Positions 42,627 through 50,893 of a stretch of DNA of 64,000 nt are shown here, piece by piece. The position numbers and the translations under genes were made by a program. The stretch's first letter is position 1, and each line of letters begins with the position of its first letter. The DNA is from Thauera humireducens. Its GTDB lineage: Bacteria; Pseudomonadota; Gammaproteobacteria; Burkholderiales; Rhodocyclaceae. The stretch spans positions 2,790,001-2,854,000 of the forward strand of contig NZ_CP014646.1 of NCBI RefSeq assembly GCF_001051995.2, in the 5' to 3' direction. The notes below the pieces were generated by a model. It did no database searches, was not told where the DNA came from, and saw only the letters and a program-made list of their open reading frames with translations.

Positions 42627-42672
42627 ATGCGCAAGGGCGGCCCGCATCGCGAGACGGGCCGCCCTTGCGCAT
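42627..42672. terminator. 18-bp perfect hairpin between maf and rng
   Basis: ATGCGCAAGGGCGGCCCG (42627-42644) and its exact complement (42655-42672) flank a 10-base loop. Only TTT follows, so classical intrinsic termination is doubtful. It could act as a weak terminator, an RNase target or a transcript-stability element controlling rng, whose own product is an RNase. Spans most of the 84-base gap. Confidence 0.55.
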
Positions 42673-42693
42673 TTCCCATTGACGCAGGCTTTC

Positions 42694-44148
42694 ATGAGCA
42701 CCGAATTCCTCATCAACTTCACCCCGCAGGAGACGCGGGTCGCGATCATCGAGCAAGGCGTGGTGCAGGAGCTCCATGTCGAACGCACCGCCAGCCGCGG
42801 TATCGTCGGCAACGTGTATCTGGGCAAGGTGGTGCGCGTGCTGCCCGGCATGCAGTCGGCCTTCATCGACATCGGCCTCGAGCGTACCGCCTTCCTGCAC
42901 GTGGCCGACATCTGGAGCGACCGCCAGAACGGCGAGCCGGCCCGGCCGATCGAGCGAATCCTGGCCGAGGGCCAGAGCCTGATGGTGCAGGTGCTGAAGG
43001 ATCCGATCGGCACCAAGGGCGCGCGCCTGTCGACACAGATCAGTCTGGCCGGCCGGCTGCTGGTCTATCTGCCGCAGGAAAGGCACATCGGCATCTCGCA
43101 GCGTATCGAGGACGAGGCCGAGCGCGAGGCCCTGCGCGGCCGCCTGACGGCGCTGGTGCCCGAGGACGAAGCCGGCGGCTTCATCGTGCGCACGATGGCG
43201 GAGTCCGCGTCGGACGAGGAGCTCGCGGCCGACATCGGGTATCTGCGCAAGCTATGGCGCGAGGTCCAGAACAGCAGCACCGGGCTGCTGCCGCCCCAGT
43301 TGCTGCACGAAGACCTCAGCCTCGGCCAGCGCGCGCTGCGCGACATCGCCAACGAGGAGACCGCACGCATCCGGGTCGACTCGCGGGAGAACTACCAGAA
43401 GCTCACCGCGTTCGCGCAGGAATACACCCCCAAGGTGCTGCCGCTGCTCGAGCACTACAGCGGCGAGCGGCCGCTGTTCGAGCTCTACAACGTCGAGGAG
43501 GAGATCCAGAAGGCGCTGGCACGGCGCGTGGACCTCAAGTCCGGCGGCTACCTCATCATCGACCAGACCGAGGCGATGACCACCGTCGACGTGAATACCG
43601 GCGGCTTCGTCGGTGCGCGCAACTTCGACGACACCATCTTCAAGACCAACCTCGAAGCCACCCAGACCATCGCCCGCCAGCTGCGGCTGCGCAACCTGGG
43701 CGGCATCATCATCATCGACTTCATCGACATGGAGAACGCCGAGCACCGCGAGATGGTGCTGGACGAGTTCCGCAAGGCCTTGTCGCGCGACCACACCAAG
43801 ATGAGCATCAACGGCTTCACCGCGCTGGGCCTGGTCGAGATGACGAGGAAGCGCACGCGTGAATCGCTGGCGCACCTGCTGTGCGAGCCCTGTCCCACCT
43901 GTGGTGGTCGCGGCGAGGTGAAAACTGCGCGCACCGTGGCCTACGAGGTGCTGCGCGAGCTGCTGCGCGAGGCGCGCCAGTTCAACGCCCGCGAGTTCCG
44001 CGTGCTCGCCGCGCCGGACGTGATCGACCTCTTCCTCGACGAGGAGAGCCAGTCGCTCGCGATGCTGTCGGATTTCATCGACAAGAAGATCTCGCTGCAC
44101 GCCGAGGCCAGCTACACGCAGGAACAGTACGACATCGTGCTGCTGTAA
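42694..44148 (+). CDS. rng: ribonuclease G
   Basis: 484-residue endoribonuclease of the RNase E/G family, for 16S rRNA 5'-end maturation and mRNA decay. An S1-like RNA-binding domain covers about residues 37-115 (GNVYLGKVVRVLPGMQSAF). The catalytic metal Asp residues are D299 (TVDVNTGG) and D342 (IIIIDFIDM). The zinc-link is C400-P-T-C403 (CEPCPTCGGRG), which joins dimers. Length matches RNase G (about 489), with no RNase E C-terminal scaffold. ATG at 42694, 22 bases after a long hairpin. A TTG at 42679 would add five residues and is less likely. Confidence 0.97.
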   Translation: MSTEFLINFTPQETRVAIIEQGVVQELHVERTASRGIVGNVYLGKVVRVLPGMQSAFIDIGLERTAFLHVADIWSDRQNGEPARPIERILAEGQSLMVQVLKDPIGTKGARLSTQISLAGRLLVYLPQERHIGISQRIEDEAEREALRGRLTALVPEDEAGGFIVRTMAESASDEELAADIGYLRKLWREVQNSSTGLLPPQLLHEDLSLGQRALRDIANEETARIRVDSRENYQKLTAFAQEYTPKVLPLLEHYSGERPLFELYNVEEEIQKALARRVDLKSGGYLIIDQTEAMTTVDVNTGGFVGARNFDDTIFKTNLEATQTIARQLRLRNLGGIIIIDFIDMENAEHREMVLDEFRKALSRDHTKMSINGFTALGLVEMTRKRTRESLAHLLCEPCPTCGGRGEVKTARTVAYEVLRELLREARQFNAREFRVLAAPDVIDLFLDEESQSLAMLSDFIDKKISLHAEASYTQEQYDIVLL

Positions 44149-44173
44149 GCGCCCAGTCCCCGGATCCGTTTCC

Positions 44174-45118
44174 ATGCCCGCCCAGAAACCGGCCGAGCCG
44201 CAACCCGACGCGTTCGGCAGCCCGCTGGGCCGCTACTTCGCCGCCACCCGCCCGGCCTTCCTGTCGGTGACGCTGGTCGCCTGCCTGATCGGGCTCGCCT
44301 CGGCCTGGCGCAGCGGTCTTGCGCCGGACCCGGCCACCGCCGTGGTGACGGTGCTGTTCGCACTCGTCGCGCATGCGGCCGGCAACGTCATCAACGACTA
44401 TCACGACGCCATGAGCGGAGCCGACGACGCCAACAGCGGGCGTCTGTTTCCGTTCACCGGTGGCAGCCGCTTCATCCAGAACGGCGTGCTCGGCCTGCGC
44501 CAGACCGCCCTGCTCGGCTACGGCCTGCTGGCGGCGGTGGTGCCCGCGGGGCTATGGTTGAGCTGGCAGGCCGGACCGGGCCTGGTGCTGATCGGGCTGG
44601 CGGGCCTGGTGCTGGGCTGGGCGTACTCGGCGCCACCGCTCAAGCTCGTCAGCCGCGGACTGGGCGAGCTGGTGATCGCCGCCTGCTGGCTGCTGGTGGT
44701 GGTTGGCACGGATTACGTGCAGCGCGGCGCCTTCGATGCACTGCCCTTCGTCGCCGGCCTGTCTTACGCGTTGCTGGTAGCCAACCTGCTGTTCATCAAC
44801 CAGTTTCCCGACCATGCCGGCGACGCGGCAGCCGGCAAGCGCACCCTGGTCGTGCTGCTCGGCCCGCAGGTGGCGAAATGGGGCTACCTGCTGATCGCGA
44901 TCCTCGCTTACGGCTGGCTCGTGGCGATGGTCGGCAACGACACCCTGCCGCAGAAGACCGCCGCTGCTGCGATGACGCTGGTCCTGTCCTTCTCCGCCGG
45001 ACGCGACTTGCTGGAATACGCCTCGGAGCCGGCGGAACTCGTGCCCGCGATCAGGCGCACCATCCTCGCGACCAACCTCCACGGCCTGATCCTCGCCGGC
45101 GCACTGGCGTTCGGCTGA
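44174..45118 (+). CDS. UbiA-family prenyltransferase
   Basis: 314-residue membrane prenyltransferase with about eight to nine hydrophobic segments. The first Asp-rich motif is NVINDYHDAMSGADDAN (N-D-x-x-D), the second is NQFPDHAGDAAAGKRTLVV; both bind Mg-diphosphate of an isoprenoid. The pattern is closer to MenA-like (1,4-dihydroxy-2-naphthoate) prenyltransferases than to UbiA proper, but no other quinone gene is nearby, so the acceptor is unknown. ATG at 44174, 25 bases after rng, probably co-transcribed with it. Confidence 0.85.
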   Translation: MPAQKPAEPQPDAFGSPLGRYFAATRPAFLSVTLVACLIGLASAWRSGLAPDPATAVVTVLFALVAHAAGNVINDYHDAMSGADDANSGRLFPFTGGSRFIQNGVLGLRQTALLGYGLLAAVVPAGLWLSWQAGPGLVLIGLAGLVLGWAYSAPPLKLVSRGLGELVIAACWLLVVVGTDYVQRGAFDALPFVAGLSYALLVANLLFINQFPDHAGDAAAGKRTLVVLLGPQVAKWGYLLIAILAYGWLVAMVGNDTLPQKTAAAAMTLVLSFSAGRDLLEYASEPAELVPAIRRTILATNLHGLILAGALAFG

Positions 45119-45156
45119 GCGTCACGGCGCCCGCGAGCGCTTGCAGGAAGCCGCAG

Positions 45157-45780
45157 TCACCGGCCTGACGCGTCGTCTTCCCTCTCCACCGCAGACAGCC
45201 CGCCCGAAAGTCCGGGCAAGCCCTCGCCCCGAAGCTGCTTGATCGTGCGTGAAACGGTTTCGATCGTCAGGCCCGTGATCTCCGCAATATCCCGGAGACG
45301 GGGCAGGACCTGGCCGGCCCGGGCACGCCGGCCGACGACGCCAGAACTCATGATCGAGAACAGGCGGGCGACGCGCTCGGTGGCGCGTCCGGTACGCAGC
45401 GCCAGAATGTCGGCGAAGCGCTGCTCTGCGCGCGCGAGCGCCTTCAACAAACCCTCGTGTCCGGGACGCTCGCCGTACTCGTTCCACGGAATGAGCGTGC
45501 AATCGGAAAGTGCGCGCGCCGTGAAGGTATAGCGTTCGAGCAACAGCGTTTCGGCGCCGATGATGTCCCCGACGACGGCAAGGCTGGCAAGGGCGTCGTG
45601 ACCGTCTCCATCCAGCCCACGGTCTAGACGGACCGTCCCGGCGACCACCCGCCACGCGCCACCCTTCTCTCCCGCCTGATAGATGGAAAAACCGCGCGGG
45701 AAATGCCTGGGCGTGTTCACGACCAGGTCCGAAAGATCCCCGTCCATCCCAAACCCGTCGGATCCGCTGAATTCCACCAT
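45157..45780 (-). CDS. Crp/Fnr-family transcriptional regulator without Fe-S cysteines
   Basis: About 207 residues from the ATG at 45780; ATGs at 45795 and a GTG at 45822 are alternatives, and 45780 has GGAG at a 9-base spacing. A cyclic-nucleotide-like beta-roll (residues 25-110) is followed by a dimer helix and a winged helix. In the recognition helix LTIETVSRTIKQL the E, S and R sit as in FNR, where they read TTGAT half-sites. Only one Cys (SDCTLIP) is present, so no FNR 4Fe-4S cluster; a DNR-like NO or redox sensor is possible. Divergent from cydPABX-ybgE with an FNR-like box between. Confidence 0.85.
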   Translation of the reverse strand: MVEFSGSDGFGMDGDLSDLVVNTPRHFPRGFSIYQAGEKGGAWRVVAGTVRLDRGLDGDGHDALASLAVVGDIIGAETLLLERYTFTARALSDCTLIPWNEYGERPGHEGLLKALARAEQRFADILALRTGRATERVARLFSIMSSGVVGRRARAGQVLPRLRDIAEITGLTIETVSRTIKQLRGEGLPGLSGGLSAVEREDDASGR

Positions 45781-45898
45781 CCTGCGCTGCTCCATGCCAC
45801 GGCGAGGCTCGAGCGGCCTCACGAGGGACGAGATTCTCCGCGTATCGCCCGTTTAGGCAAGGCCATTCACACGAACAGCCGCGCGATCTGTCCCGAAG

Positions 45899-45912
45899 TT
45901 GATCCATGTCAA
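45899..45912. promoter_or_regulatory. FNR/ANR-type operator upstream of cyd
   Basis: TTGATCCATGTCAA at 45899-45912 matches the FNR consensus TTGAT-N4-ATCAA at nine of ten positions. It is 65 bases before cydP and 119 before the regulator gene's start. If the cyd transcript starts near 45947, the site would be centred at about -41.5 (class II activation). The -10 for cyd is not clear. Confidence 0.72.
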
Positions 45913-45977
45913 ACAACTGGCCGCGGTGCTTCGTGCGGACGAAACTACCTCGCCTCCACCACCCGGGAATCAGCCCC

Positions 45978-46175
45978 ATGACCCTTATGGAACGTGGCCT
46001 GTTGCGTCATCTCACCCTCGCCATCGTGATCAAGCTGGCGCTGATCACCGCGCTGTGGTGGGCGTTCATCCGCGACGCGAAGGTGGCGGTCGACGCCGGC
46101 GCGATGGCCGCGCAGGCGCTCGCCCCGGCCAGCGTAAAACAACACACGACATCTGGAGAAACCCATGGTCAGTGA
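45978..46175 (+). CDS. cydP: cytochrome bd oxidase small subunit CydP
   Basis: 65-residue single-span protein: a basic N-terminus ([17 protein letters not shown]) then a hydrophobic helix to about residue 25 with the typical WWAFIRD end, and an alanine-rich tail. Members precede cydA in betaproteobacterial bd operons. ATG at 45978 is favoured over in-frame upstream starts because it begins the membrane region. The end overlaps the cydA start by 11 bases. Its role is probably assembly or stability, by similarity in position to CydX. Confidence 0.75.
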   Translation: MTLMERGLLRHLTLAIVIKLALITALWWAFIRDAKVAVDAGAMAAQALAPASVKQHTTSGETHGQ

Positions 46176-47727
46176 GCAACTCGTCGACCTGTCGCGGCTG
46201 CAGTTCGCCGCCACGGCGATGTACCACTTCCTCTTCGTGCCGCTCACGCTCGGCATGGTGTGGATGCTGGTCATCATGGAAAGCGTCTATGTCATGACCG
46301 GCAAGACGATCTACAAGGACATGACCCGCTTCTGGGGCAAGCTCTTCGGCATCAACTTCGCGCTGGGCGTCACCACCGGCATCACGCTGGAGTTCCAGTT
46401 CGGCACCAACTGGGCCTACTACTCGCACTACGTGGGCGACATCTTCGGCGCACCGCTGGCGATCGAGGGGCTGATGGCCTTCTTTCTCGAATCGACCTTC
46501 ATCGGCCTGTTCTTCTTCGGCTGGGACCGCCTGTCGCGCCAGCAGCACCTGCTGGTGACGATCCTGATGGCGGTGGGCACCAACCTGTCGGCGCTGTGGA
46601 TCCTGATCGCCAACGGCTGGATGCAGAACCCGGTGGGTTCCGAGTTCAGTTTTGAAACCATGCGCATGGAGCTCACCGACTTCTGGGCGGTGGTGTTCAA
46701 CCCGGTGGCGCAGGGCAAGTTCGTGCATACGGTGTCGGCGGGCTACGTGACCGGCGCGATGTTCGTGCTGTCGATCTCGGCCTGGTCCCTGCTGCGCGGG
46801 CGCGACGTGGAGTTCGCCAAGCGCTCGTTCCGCATCGCGGCGGCCTTCGGCTTCGCCTCGATCTGCTCGGTGATCGTGCTCGGCGACGAGTCGGGCTATG
46901 CGATCGGCGAAGCGCAGCAGACCAAGCTCGCAGCGATGGAGGCGATGTGGGAGACCGAGCCGGCGCCGGCGAGCTTCAACGTCATCGCGCTGCCCAACGA
47001 AGCCGAGATGAAGAACGACTTCGCCCTCCACATTCCCTGGGTGATGGGCCTCATCGGCACGCGCTCGCTGGACAAGGAATTGCCCGGCCTCAACCAGATC
47101 TACGCACTGAACCGCGAGCGGGTGACGGTGGGCGTGGAGGCGGTGAAGCTGCTCGAGGCGCTGCGCAAGAATCCGCAGGACGCGGCGCTGCGTGAGGCCT
47201 TCGACAAGGTCAAGGCCGACCTCGGCTTCGGCCTGCTGCTCAAGAAGTACGTCGCCTCGATGGACGACGTCACGCCCGCGCTGATCGAGCGCGCCGCACG
47301 CGACACGCTGCCCAAGGTGGCGCCGCTGTTCTGGACCTTCCGCATCATGGTGGCGCTGGGCTTCGCGATGCTCGCGCTGTTCGGCCTGGCCCTGTGGTAC
47401 TCGATCAAGGGCGACTTCGCCCAGCGGCCGTGGCTGCTCAGGTGGGCGCTGTGGTTCCTGCCGGTGCCCTGGCTGGCCTGCGAGATGGGCTGGTTCGTCG
47501 CCGAGTACGGCCGCCAGCCGTGGACCATCTACGGCGTGCTGCCCACCCACCTGTCGGTGTCCACGCTGACGGTGGAAAGCCTGTACGGCTCGCTCGCCGG
47601 TTTCGTCGGCTTCTACACCCTGCTGCTGATCGTCGAGATGGTCCTGATGGTGAAGTTCGCCCGCCAAGGACCGGGGAGTCTCGGCACCGGCCGCTACATG
47701 AACGAAACCCACCACGCCCACGCCTGA
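46165..47727 (+). CDS. cydA: cytochrome bd ubiquinol oxidase subunit I
   Basis: 520-residue CydA carrying haems b558, b595 and d; oxidises quinol with O2 at low oxygen. Nine to ten membrane segments. Haem ligands are visible as His in [12 protein letters not shown], His in [14 protein letters not shown], and Met/Glu-rich [18 protein letters not shown]. The quinol loop between helices 6 and 7 is long (about 255-380), the E. coli-like L-type, and contains [21 protein letters not shown]. Length matches E. coli (522). ATG at 46165 with GGAG nearby, inside the end of cydP. Confidence 0.97.
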   Translation: MVSEQLVDLSRLQFAATAMYHFLFVPLTLGMVWMLVIMESVYVMTGKTIYKDMTRFWGKLFGINFALGVTTGITLEFQFGTNWAYYSHYVGDIFGAPLAIEGLMAFFLESTFIGLFFFGWDRLSRQQHLLVTILMAVGTNLSALWILIANGWMQNPVGSEFSFETMRMELTDFWAVVFNPVAQGKFVHTVSAGYVTGAMFVLSISAWSLLRGRDVEFAKRSFRIAAAFGFASICSVIVLGDESGYAIGEAQQTKLAAMEAMWETEPAPASFNVIALPNEAEMKNDFALHIPWVMGLIGTRSLDKELPGLNQIYALNRERVTVGVEAVKLLEALRKNPQDAALREAFDKVKADLGFGLLLKKYVASMDDVTPALIERAARDTLPKVAPLFWTFRIMVALGFAMLALFGLALWYSIKGDFAQRPWLLRWALWFLPVPWLACEMGWFVAEYGRQPWTIYGVLPTHLSVSTLTVESLYGSLAGFVGFYTLLLIVEMVLMVKFARQGPGSLGTGRYMNETHHAHA

Positions 47728-47743
47728 TCCCGTAGCGGACATC

Positions 47744-48886
47744 ATGATCTTCGACTACCCGACCCTGAAACTCATCTGGTGGCTGCTGGTGGGCGTGTTG
47801 CTCGTCGGCTTCGCCATCATGGACGGCCACGACATGGGCGTGGGCACGCTGCTGCCCTTCGTCGGCCAGAACGACGAGGAGCGCCGCGTCGTCATCAACA
47901 CCGTCGGCCCGCACTGGGACGGCAACCAGGTGTGGTTCATCACCGGCGGCGGCGCCATCTTCGCCGCCTGGCCGATCGTCTATGCCACGGCCTTCTCGGG
48001 CTTCTACTGGGCGATGCTGGCGGTGCTGTGGGCGCTGTTCTTCCGCCCGGTGGGCTTCGACTACCGCAGCAAGATCCACAACGCCACCTGGCGCAGCACC
48101 TGGGACTGGGGGCTCTTCATCGGCGGGGCGGTGCCGCCGCTGATCTTCGGCGTGGCCTTCGGCAACCTGCTGCAGGGCGTGCCCTTCCACTTCGACGACT
48201 CCCTGGTGCCCTATTACACCGGCTCGTTCTGGGGCCTGCTGAACCCCTTCGCGCTCCTGGCCGGCGTGGTGAGCACGGCGATGATCACCTTCCACGGCGC
48301 GATCTATCTCGCCCACCGCACCGAGGGCGACATCCAGCGCCGTTCGATCACCGCCGCGCTGATCTTCGGCACGCTGATGCTGGCCGGCTTCAGCGCCGCC
48401 GGGCTGTGGATCGCCAACGGCGGCTTCGGCTATGCCATCACCTCGGCGGTGGACACCGCGGCGCTGCCCAACCCGCTCGCCAAGACGGTCGAACTGCAAC
48501 CGGGCGCCTGGCTGGCCAACTACGCCAAGGCGCCGCTGACGCTGCTGGTGCCGGCGCTGGCCTACGCCGGCGGCATCGCCGCGCTGTGGCTGGTGTGGAA
48601 GGGCCGCACCCTGGCCGCATTCGTCGCGTCGTCGTTCGCCCTCGTGGGCGTGATCGGCACCGCCGGCGTGTCGATGTTCCCCTTCGTGATGCCCTCCTCC
48701 ACCGTGCCCTCGGCGAGCCTGACCGTGTGGGATGCGGTCTCGAGCCAGCGCACGCTGGGCATCATGTTCTGGGCCACGCTGATCTTCATGCCGATCATCG
48801 TCGCCTACACCAGCTGGGCCTACAAGGTGATGGCGGGCAAGGTCACGACCGCCTACATCCGCGAGAACGAACACTCCGCGTACTGA
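47744..48886 (+). CDS. cydB: cytochrome bd ubiquinol oxidase subunit II
   Basis: 380-residue CydB with eight to nine hydrophobic segments; forms the bd heterodimer with CydA. The N-terminal LIWWLLVGVLLVGFAIMDGHDMGVGTLLPF is the conserved D-G-x-D-x-G proton-path region, followed by VGPHWDGNQVWFITGGGAIFAAWP. Length equals that of E. coli CydB (379). ATG at 47744, 17 bases after cydA. The cydDC haem/glutathione exporter genes are not in the window. Confidence 0.97.
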   Translation: MIFDYPTLKLIWWLLVGVLLVGFAIMDGHDMGVGTLLPFVGQNDEERRVVINTVGPHWDGNQVWFITGGGAIFAAWPIVYATAFSGFYWAMLAVLWALFFRPVGFDYRSKIHNATWRSTWDWGLFIGGAVPPLIFGVAFGNLLQGVPFHFDDSLVPYYTGSFWGLLNPFALLAGVVSTAMITFHGAIYLAHRTEGDIQRRSITAALIFGTLMLAGFSAAGLWIANGGFGYAITSAVDTAALPNPLAKTVELQPGAWLANYAKAPLTLLVPALAYAGGIAALWLVWKGRTLAAFVASSFALVGVIGTAGVSMFPFVMPSSTVPSASLTVWDAVSSQRTLGIMFWATLIFMPIIVAYTSWAYKVMAGKVTTAYIRENEHSAY

Positions 48887-48915
48887 ACCCACACGAACCG
48901 AACAAGGAGAACGAC

Positions 48916-49074
48916 ATGTGGTATTTCGCCTGGGTCCTGGGCATCGGTTTCGCCGTGCTGCTGGCCATCCTGAACGCCCTGTGGGGCGAGAATGAAGAGG
49001 CGCGTGCCGAGGCGCTGCGGCAGGCCCGTCTCGACGCCGCCCCCGCCGACCCGAACGGCAGTGGTGCGCACTGA
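48916..49074 (+). CDS. cydX: cytochrome bd oxidase subunit CydX
   Basis: 52-residue single-helix subunit. MWYFAWVLGIGFAVLLAILNALWGE is the CydX signature (W-Y-F-A-W-x-L-G), followed by a charged tail EEARAEALRQARL. CydX stabilises the haems of the bd complex. The ATG follows AAGGAGA at 7 bases spacing. Sits 30 bases after cydB. Longer than E. coli CydX (37), which is common in betaproteobacteria. Confidence 0.92.
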   Translation: MWYFAWVLGIGFAVLLAILNALWGENEEARAEALRQARLDAAPADPNGSGAH

Positions 49075-49090
49075 CCGCGGCAAGGAGGCC

Positions 49091-49399
49091 ATGATGAACA
49101 CGAAGCTCGCCGGCCCGGCCGCCGCGCCGACCGGTGGCATCCGACTGCTGCCGCTGCTGGCCGCCATCGTGATCATGCTCGGCATCACCGCCTGGCCCGC
49201 CACCCTCTCCGGTCCGCAGGGCGGTGCGGACCACTGGGCCGCCATGGCGCTGTTCTGGGCCATGAGCGCGGGCTTCGTGCGCGGCGTCGGCTTCGTGCCG
49301 CGGCACCGGGCCTGGCGCCTGCTGTTCTCGGGGGGCGCCTGCCTGCTGGGCATTGCCCTGGCAGCAGCGCGCATGGCCCTGCTGAACAGCCCGCAATAG
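49091..49399 (+). CDS. ybgE: cyd operon YbgE-family membrane protein
   Basis: 102 residues with three predicted membrane segments (LLPLLAAIVIMLGITAWPATL, WAAMALFWAMSAGFVRGVGF, LLFSGGACLLGIALAAARM). AAGGAGG is 3-4 bases before the first of two adjacent ATGs, so this gene is well translated. It follows cydX in the same operon, as YbgE does in enterobacteria. Function unknown; the family is defined by operon position as well as sequence. The last gene of the run; livF converges on it. Confidence 0.75.
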   Translation: MMNTKLAGPAAAPTGGIRLLPLLAAIVIMLGITAWPATLSGPQGGADHWAAMALFWAMSAGFVRGVGFVPRHRAWRLLFSGGACLLGIALAAARMALLNSPQ

Positions 49400-49430
49400 C
49401 GGGCGCTGGCGCGTCCCGGCGCGGGATACA

Positions 49431-50147
49431 TCAGACGCCCAGATAGCGATGCCAGACTTCGCGCTGGGCGTCCAGTTCGGCCGAACTGCCCTGCCAGGCG
49501 ATGCGCCCGCGCTCCAGGATCAGGTTGCGGTCGGCCAGCGGAAGCAGCTTCTCGACGTACTTGTCCACCACCAGCGTGGTCTGGCCCTGCGCCTTCAGCA
49601 GCGCGAGACAACGCCAGATCTCGTCGCGGATCACCGGCGCGAGGCCTTCGGTGGCTTCGTCCAGGATCAGCAAGCGCGGATTGGTCGACAGCGCCCGCGC
49701 AATCGCCAGCATCTGCTGCTCGCCGCCCGAGAGCTGGTTGCCCATGTGGCGAGCGCGCTCGGCCAGGCGCGGGAAGAGGTCATACAGGCGTTCCAGCGTC
49801 CACGGCTCGGCCACGCCATTGCGGCGGTCGGCGAAGGCGACGAGGTGCTCGCGCACGGTCAGATTGGGGAAGCACTGCCGGCCCTCGGGCACGATCGCCA
49901 CGCCGAGACGGGCGATGTGGTCGGCGCGCGCGGCCTGGATCGGCCGGCCGTCGAAGAGGATCTCGCCGCGCTGCGGGCGCAGGCCGCCGACAATCGTCCT
50001 GATCGTCGTACTCTTGCCCATGCCGTTGCGTCCGAGCAGGGCGACCACATCGCCCGGGCGGATGTCGAAGTCGAGCCCGAACAGCACCTGGCTGGCGCCA
50101 TAGCCCGCCTCCAGGCCGCGGCAGCTGAGCAATGGCGAGGCGTTCAT
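49431..50147 (-). CDS. livF: branched-chain amino-acid-type ABC transporter ATPase LivF
   Basis: 238-residue ATPase of the HAAT family (leucine/isoleucine/valine or related substrates). Walker A is GRNGMGKST, the signature is QLSGGEQQMLAIARAL and Walker B is LLILDEATEGLAP. After Walker B the usual VEQN-type segment reads LVVDKYVEKLLPLADRNLIL, so the switch region is unusual. Coupled to livG by a 4-base overlap. Last gene of livKHMGF. In this group such transporters may carry aromatic or dicarboxylic compounds; no substrate is evident. Confidence 0.9.
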   Translation of the reverse strand: MNASPLLSCRGLEAGYGASQVLFGLDFDIRPGDVVALLGRNGMGKSTTIRTIVGGLRPQRGEILFDGRPIQAARADHIARLGVAIVPEGRQCFPNLTVREHLVAFADRRNGVAEPWTLERLYDLFPRLAERARHMGNQLSGGEQQMLAIARALSTNPRLLILDEATEGLAPVIRDEIWRCLALLKAQGQTTLVVDKYVEKLLPLADRNLILERGRIAWQGSSAELDAQREVWHRYLGV

Positions 50148-50893
50148 GCGGCCACCTCGGTCCCGAGATAGACCGACTGCACCTCGGGATGCCCCTTCAC
50201 ATGCGCCGCGTCGCCGGAGGTCAGCACGCGGCCGTACACCAGCACCGAAATCCGGTCGGCGAGCTGGAAAACCGCATCCATGTCGTGCTCGATCAAGAGA
50301 ATCGCCGTGTCGCGCCGCAGGCGGTCGATCAGCGCCACCATCTGCAGCGAATCCTCCGGCCCCATCCCCGCCATCGGCTCATCGAGCAGCAGCAGCTTGG
50401 GCCGCGCCGCCAGCGCCAGCGCGACGTCGAGCTTCTTCTGCATGCCGTGCGGCAGCGTGCCGGCCGGACGATCGAGCACATCGGCCAGGCCGACCTTGTC
50501 CGCCAGCGCCAGGGCGCCGTCCATCAGCGCCGTCTCGGCCTCGCGCCGCCGCAGGCAGCGGAAGCTGGTGCCCGCCTGCGCCTGCACCGCCAGCAGCAGG
50601 TTGTCGCGCACGGAATCGTTGCGGAACACGCTGGTGATCTGGAAGCAGCGCGCCAGGCCATGGCGCACGCGCATGTGCGGCGCCAGCGCGGTGAGATCGA
50701 CGCCGTCGAGCACGATGCGTCCGGCATCGGCCGGCAGCAGGCCGCTGACGAGATTGACCAGGGTGGACTTGCCGGCACCATTGGGTCCGATCAGCGCATG
50801 GATCTCGCCCGGCGCCACCGTCAGGTCGACCTGGTCGGTCGCAAGCAGGCCGCCGAAGCGCTTCACCAGGCCCTCGGTCACGAACAGGCTCAT
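50144..50893 (-). CDS. livG: branched-chain amino-acid-type ABC transporter ATPase LivG
   Basis: 249-residue ATPase paired with LivF. Walker A GPNGAGKST, Q-loop RCFQITSVF, a modified signature TLPHGMQKKLDVALALA, Walker B LLLLDEPMAGMG, and the switch His in ILLIEHDMDAVF. The standard LivG signature is SYGxQRxLEIARAL; here HGMQKKLDVALAL is the equivalent. ATG at 50893, overlapping livM by 4 bases. Long upstream open frame is antisense noise plus the livM region, not part of the protein. Confidence 0.92.
   Translation of the reverse strand: MSLFVTEGLVKRFGGLLATDQVDLTVAPGEIHALIGPNGAGKSTLVNLVSGLLPADAGRIVLDGVDLTALAPHMRVRHGLARCFQITSVFRNDSVRDNLLLAVQAQAGTSFRCLRRREAETALMDGALALADKVGLADVLDRPAGTLPHGMQKKLDVALALAARPKLLLLDEPMAGMGPEDSLQMVALIDRLRRDTAILLIEHDMDAVFQLADRISVLVYGRVLTSGDAAHVKGHPEVQSVYLGTEVAA

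Noticed and set aside
41404..43086. 560-codon minus-strand frame opposite rlmH, maf and the start of rng
   Set aside because: Covers three conserved genes on the other strand and shows no protein motif.
45157..45780. Oxygen-sensing FNR with a 4Fe-4S cluster
   Set aside because: Only one cysteine in the protein; the cluster ligands are missing.
46066..49396. Two long minus-strand frames (559 and 652 codons) opposite cydA, cydB and cydX
   Set aside because: Composition is that of antisense shadow and the plus strand is fully explained by the bd oxidase operon.
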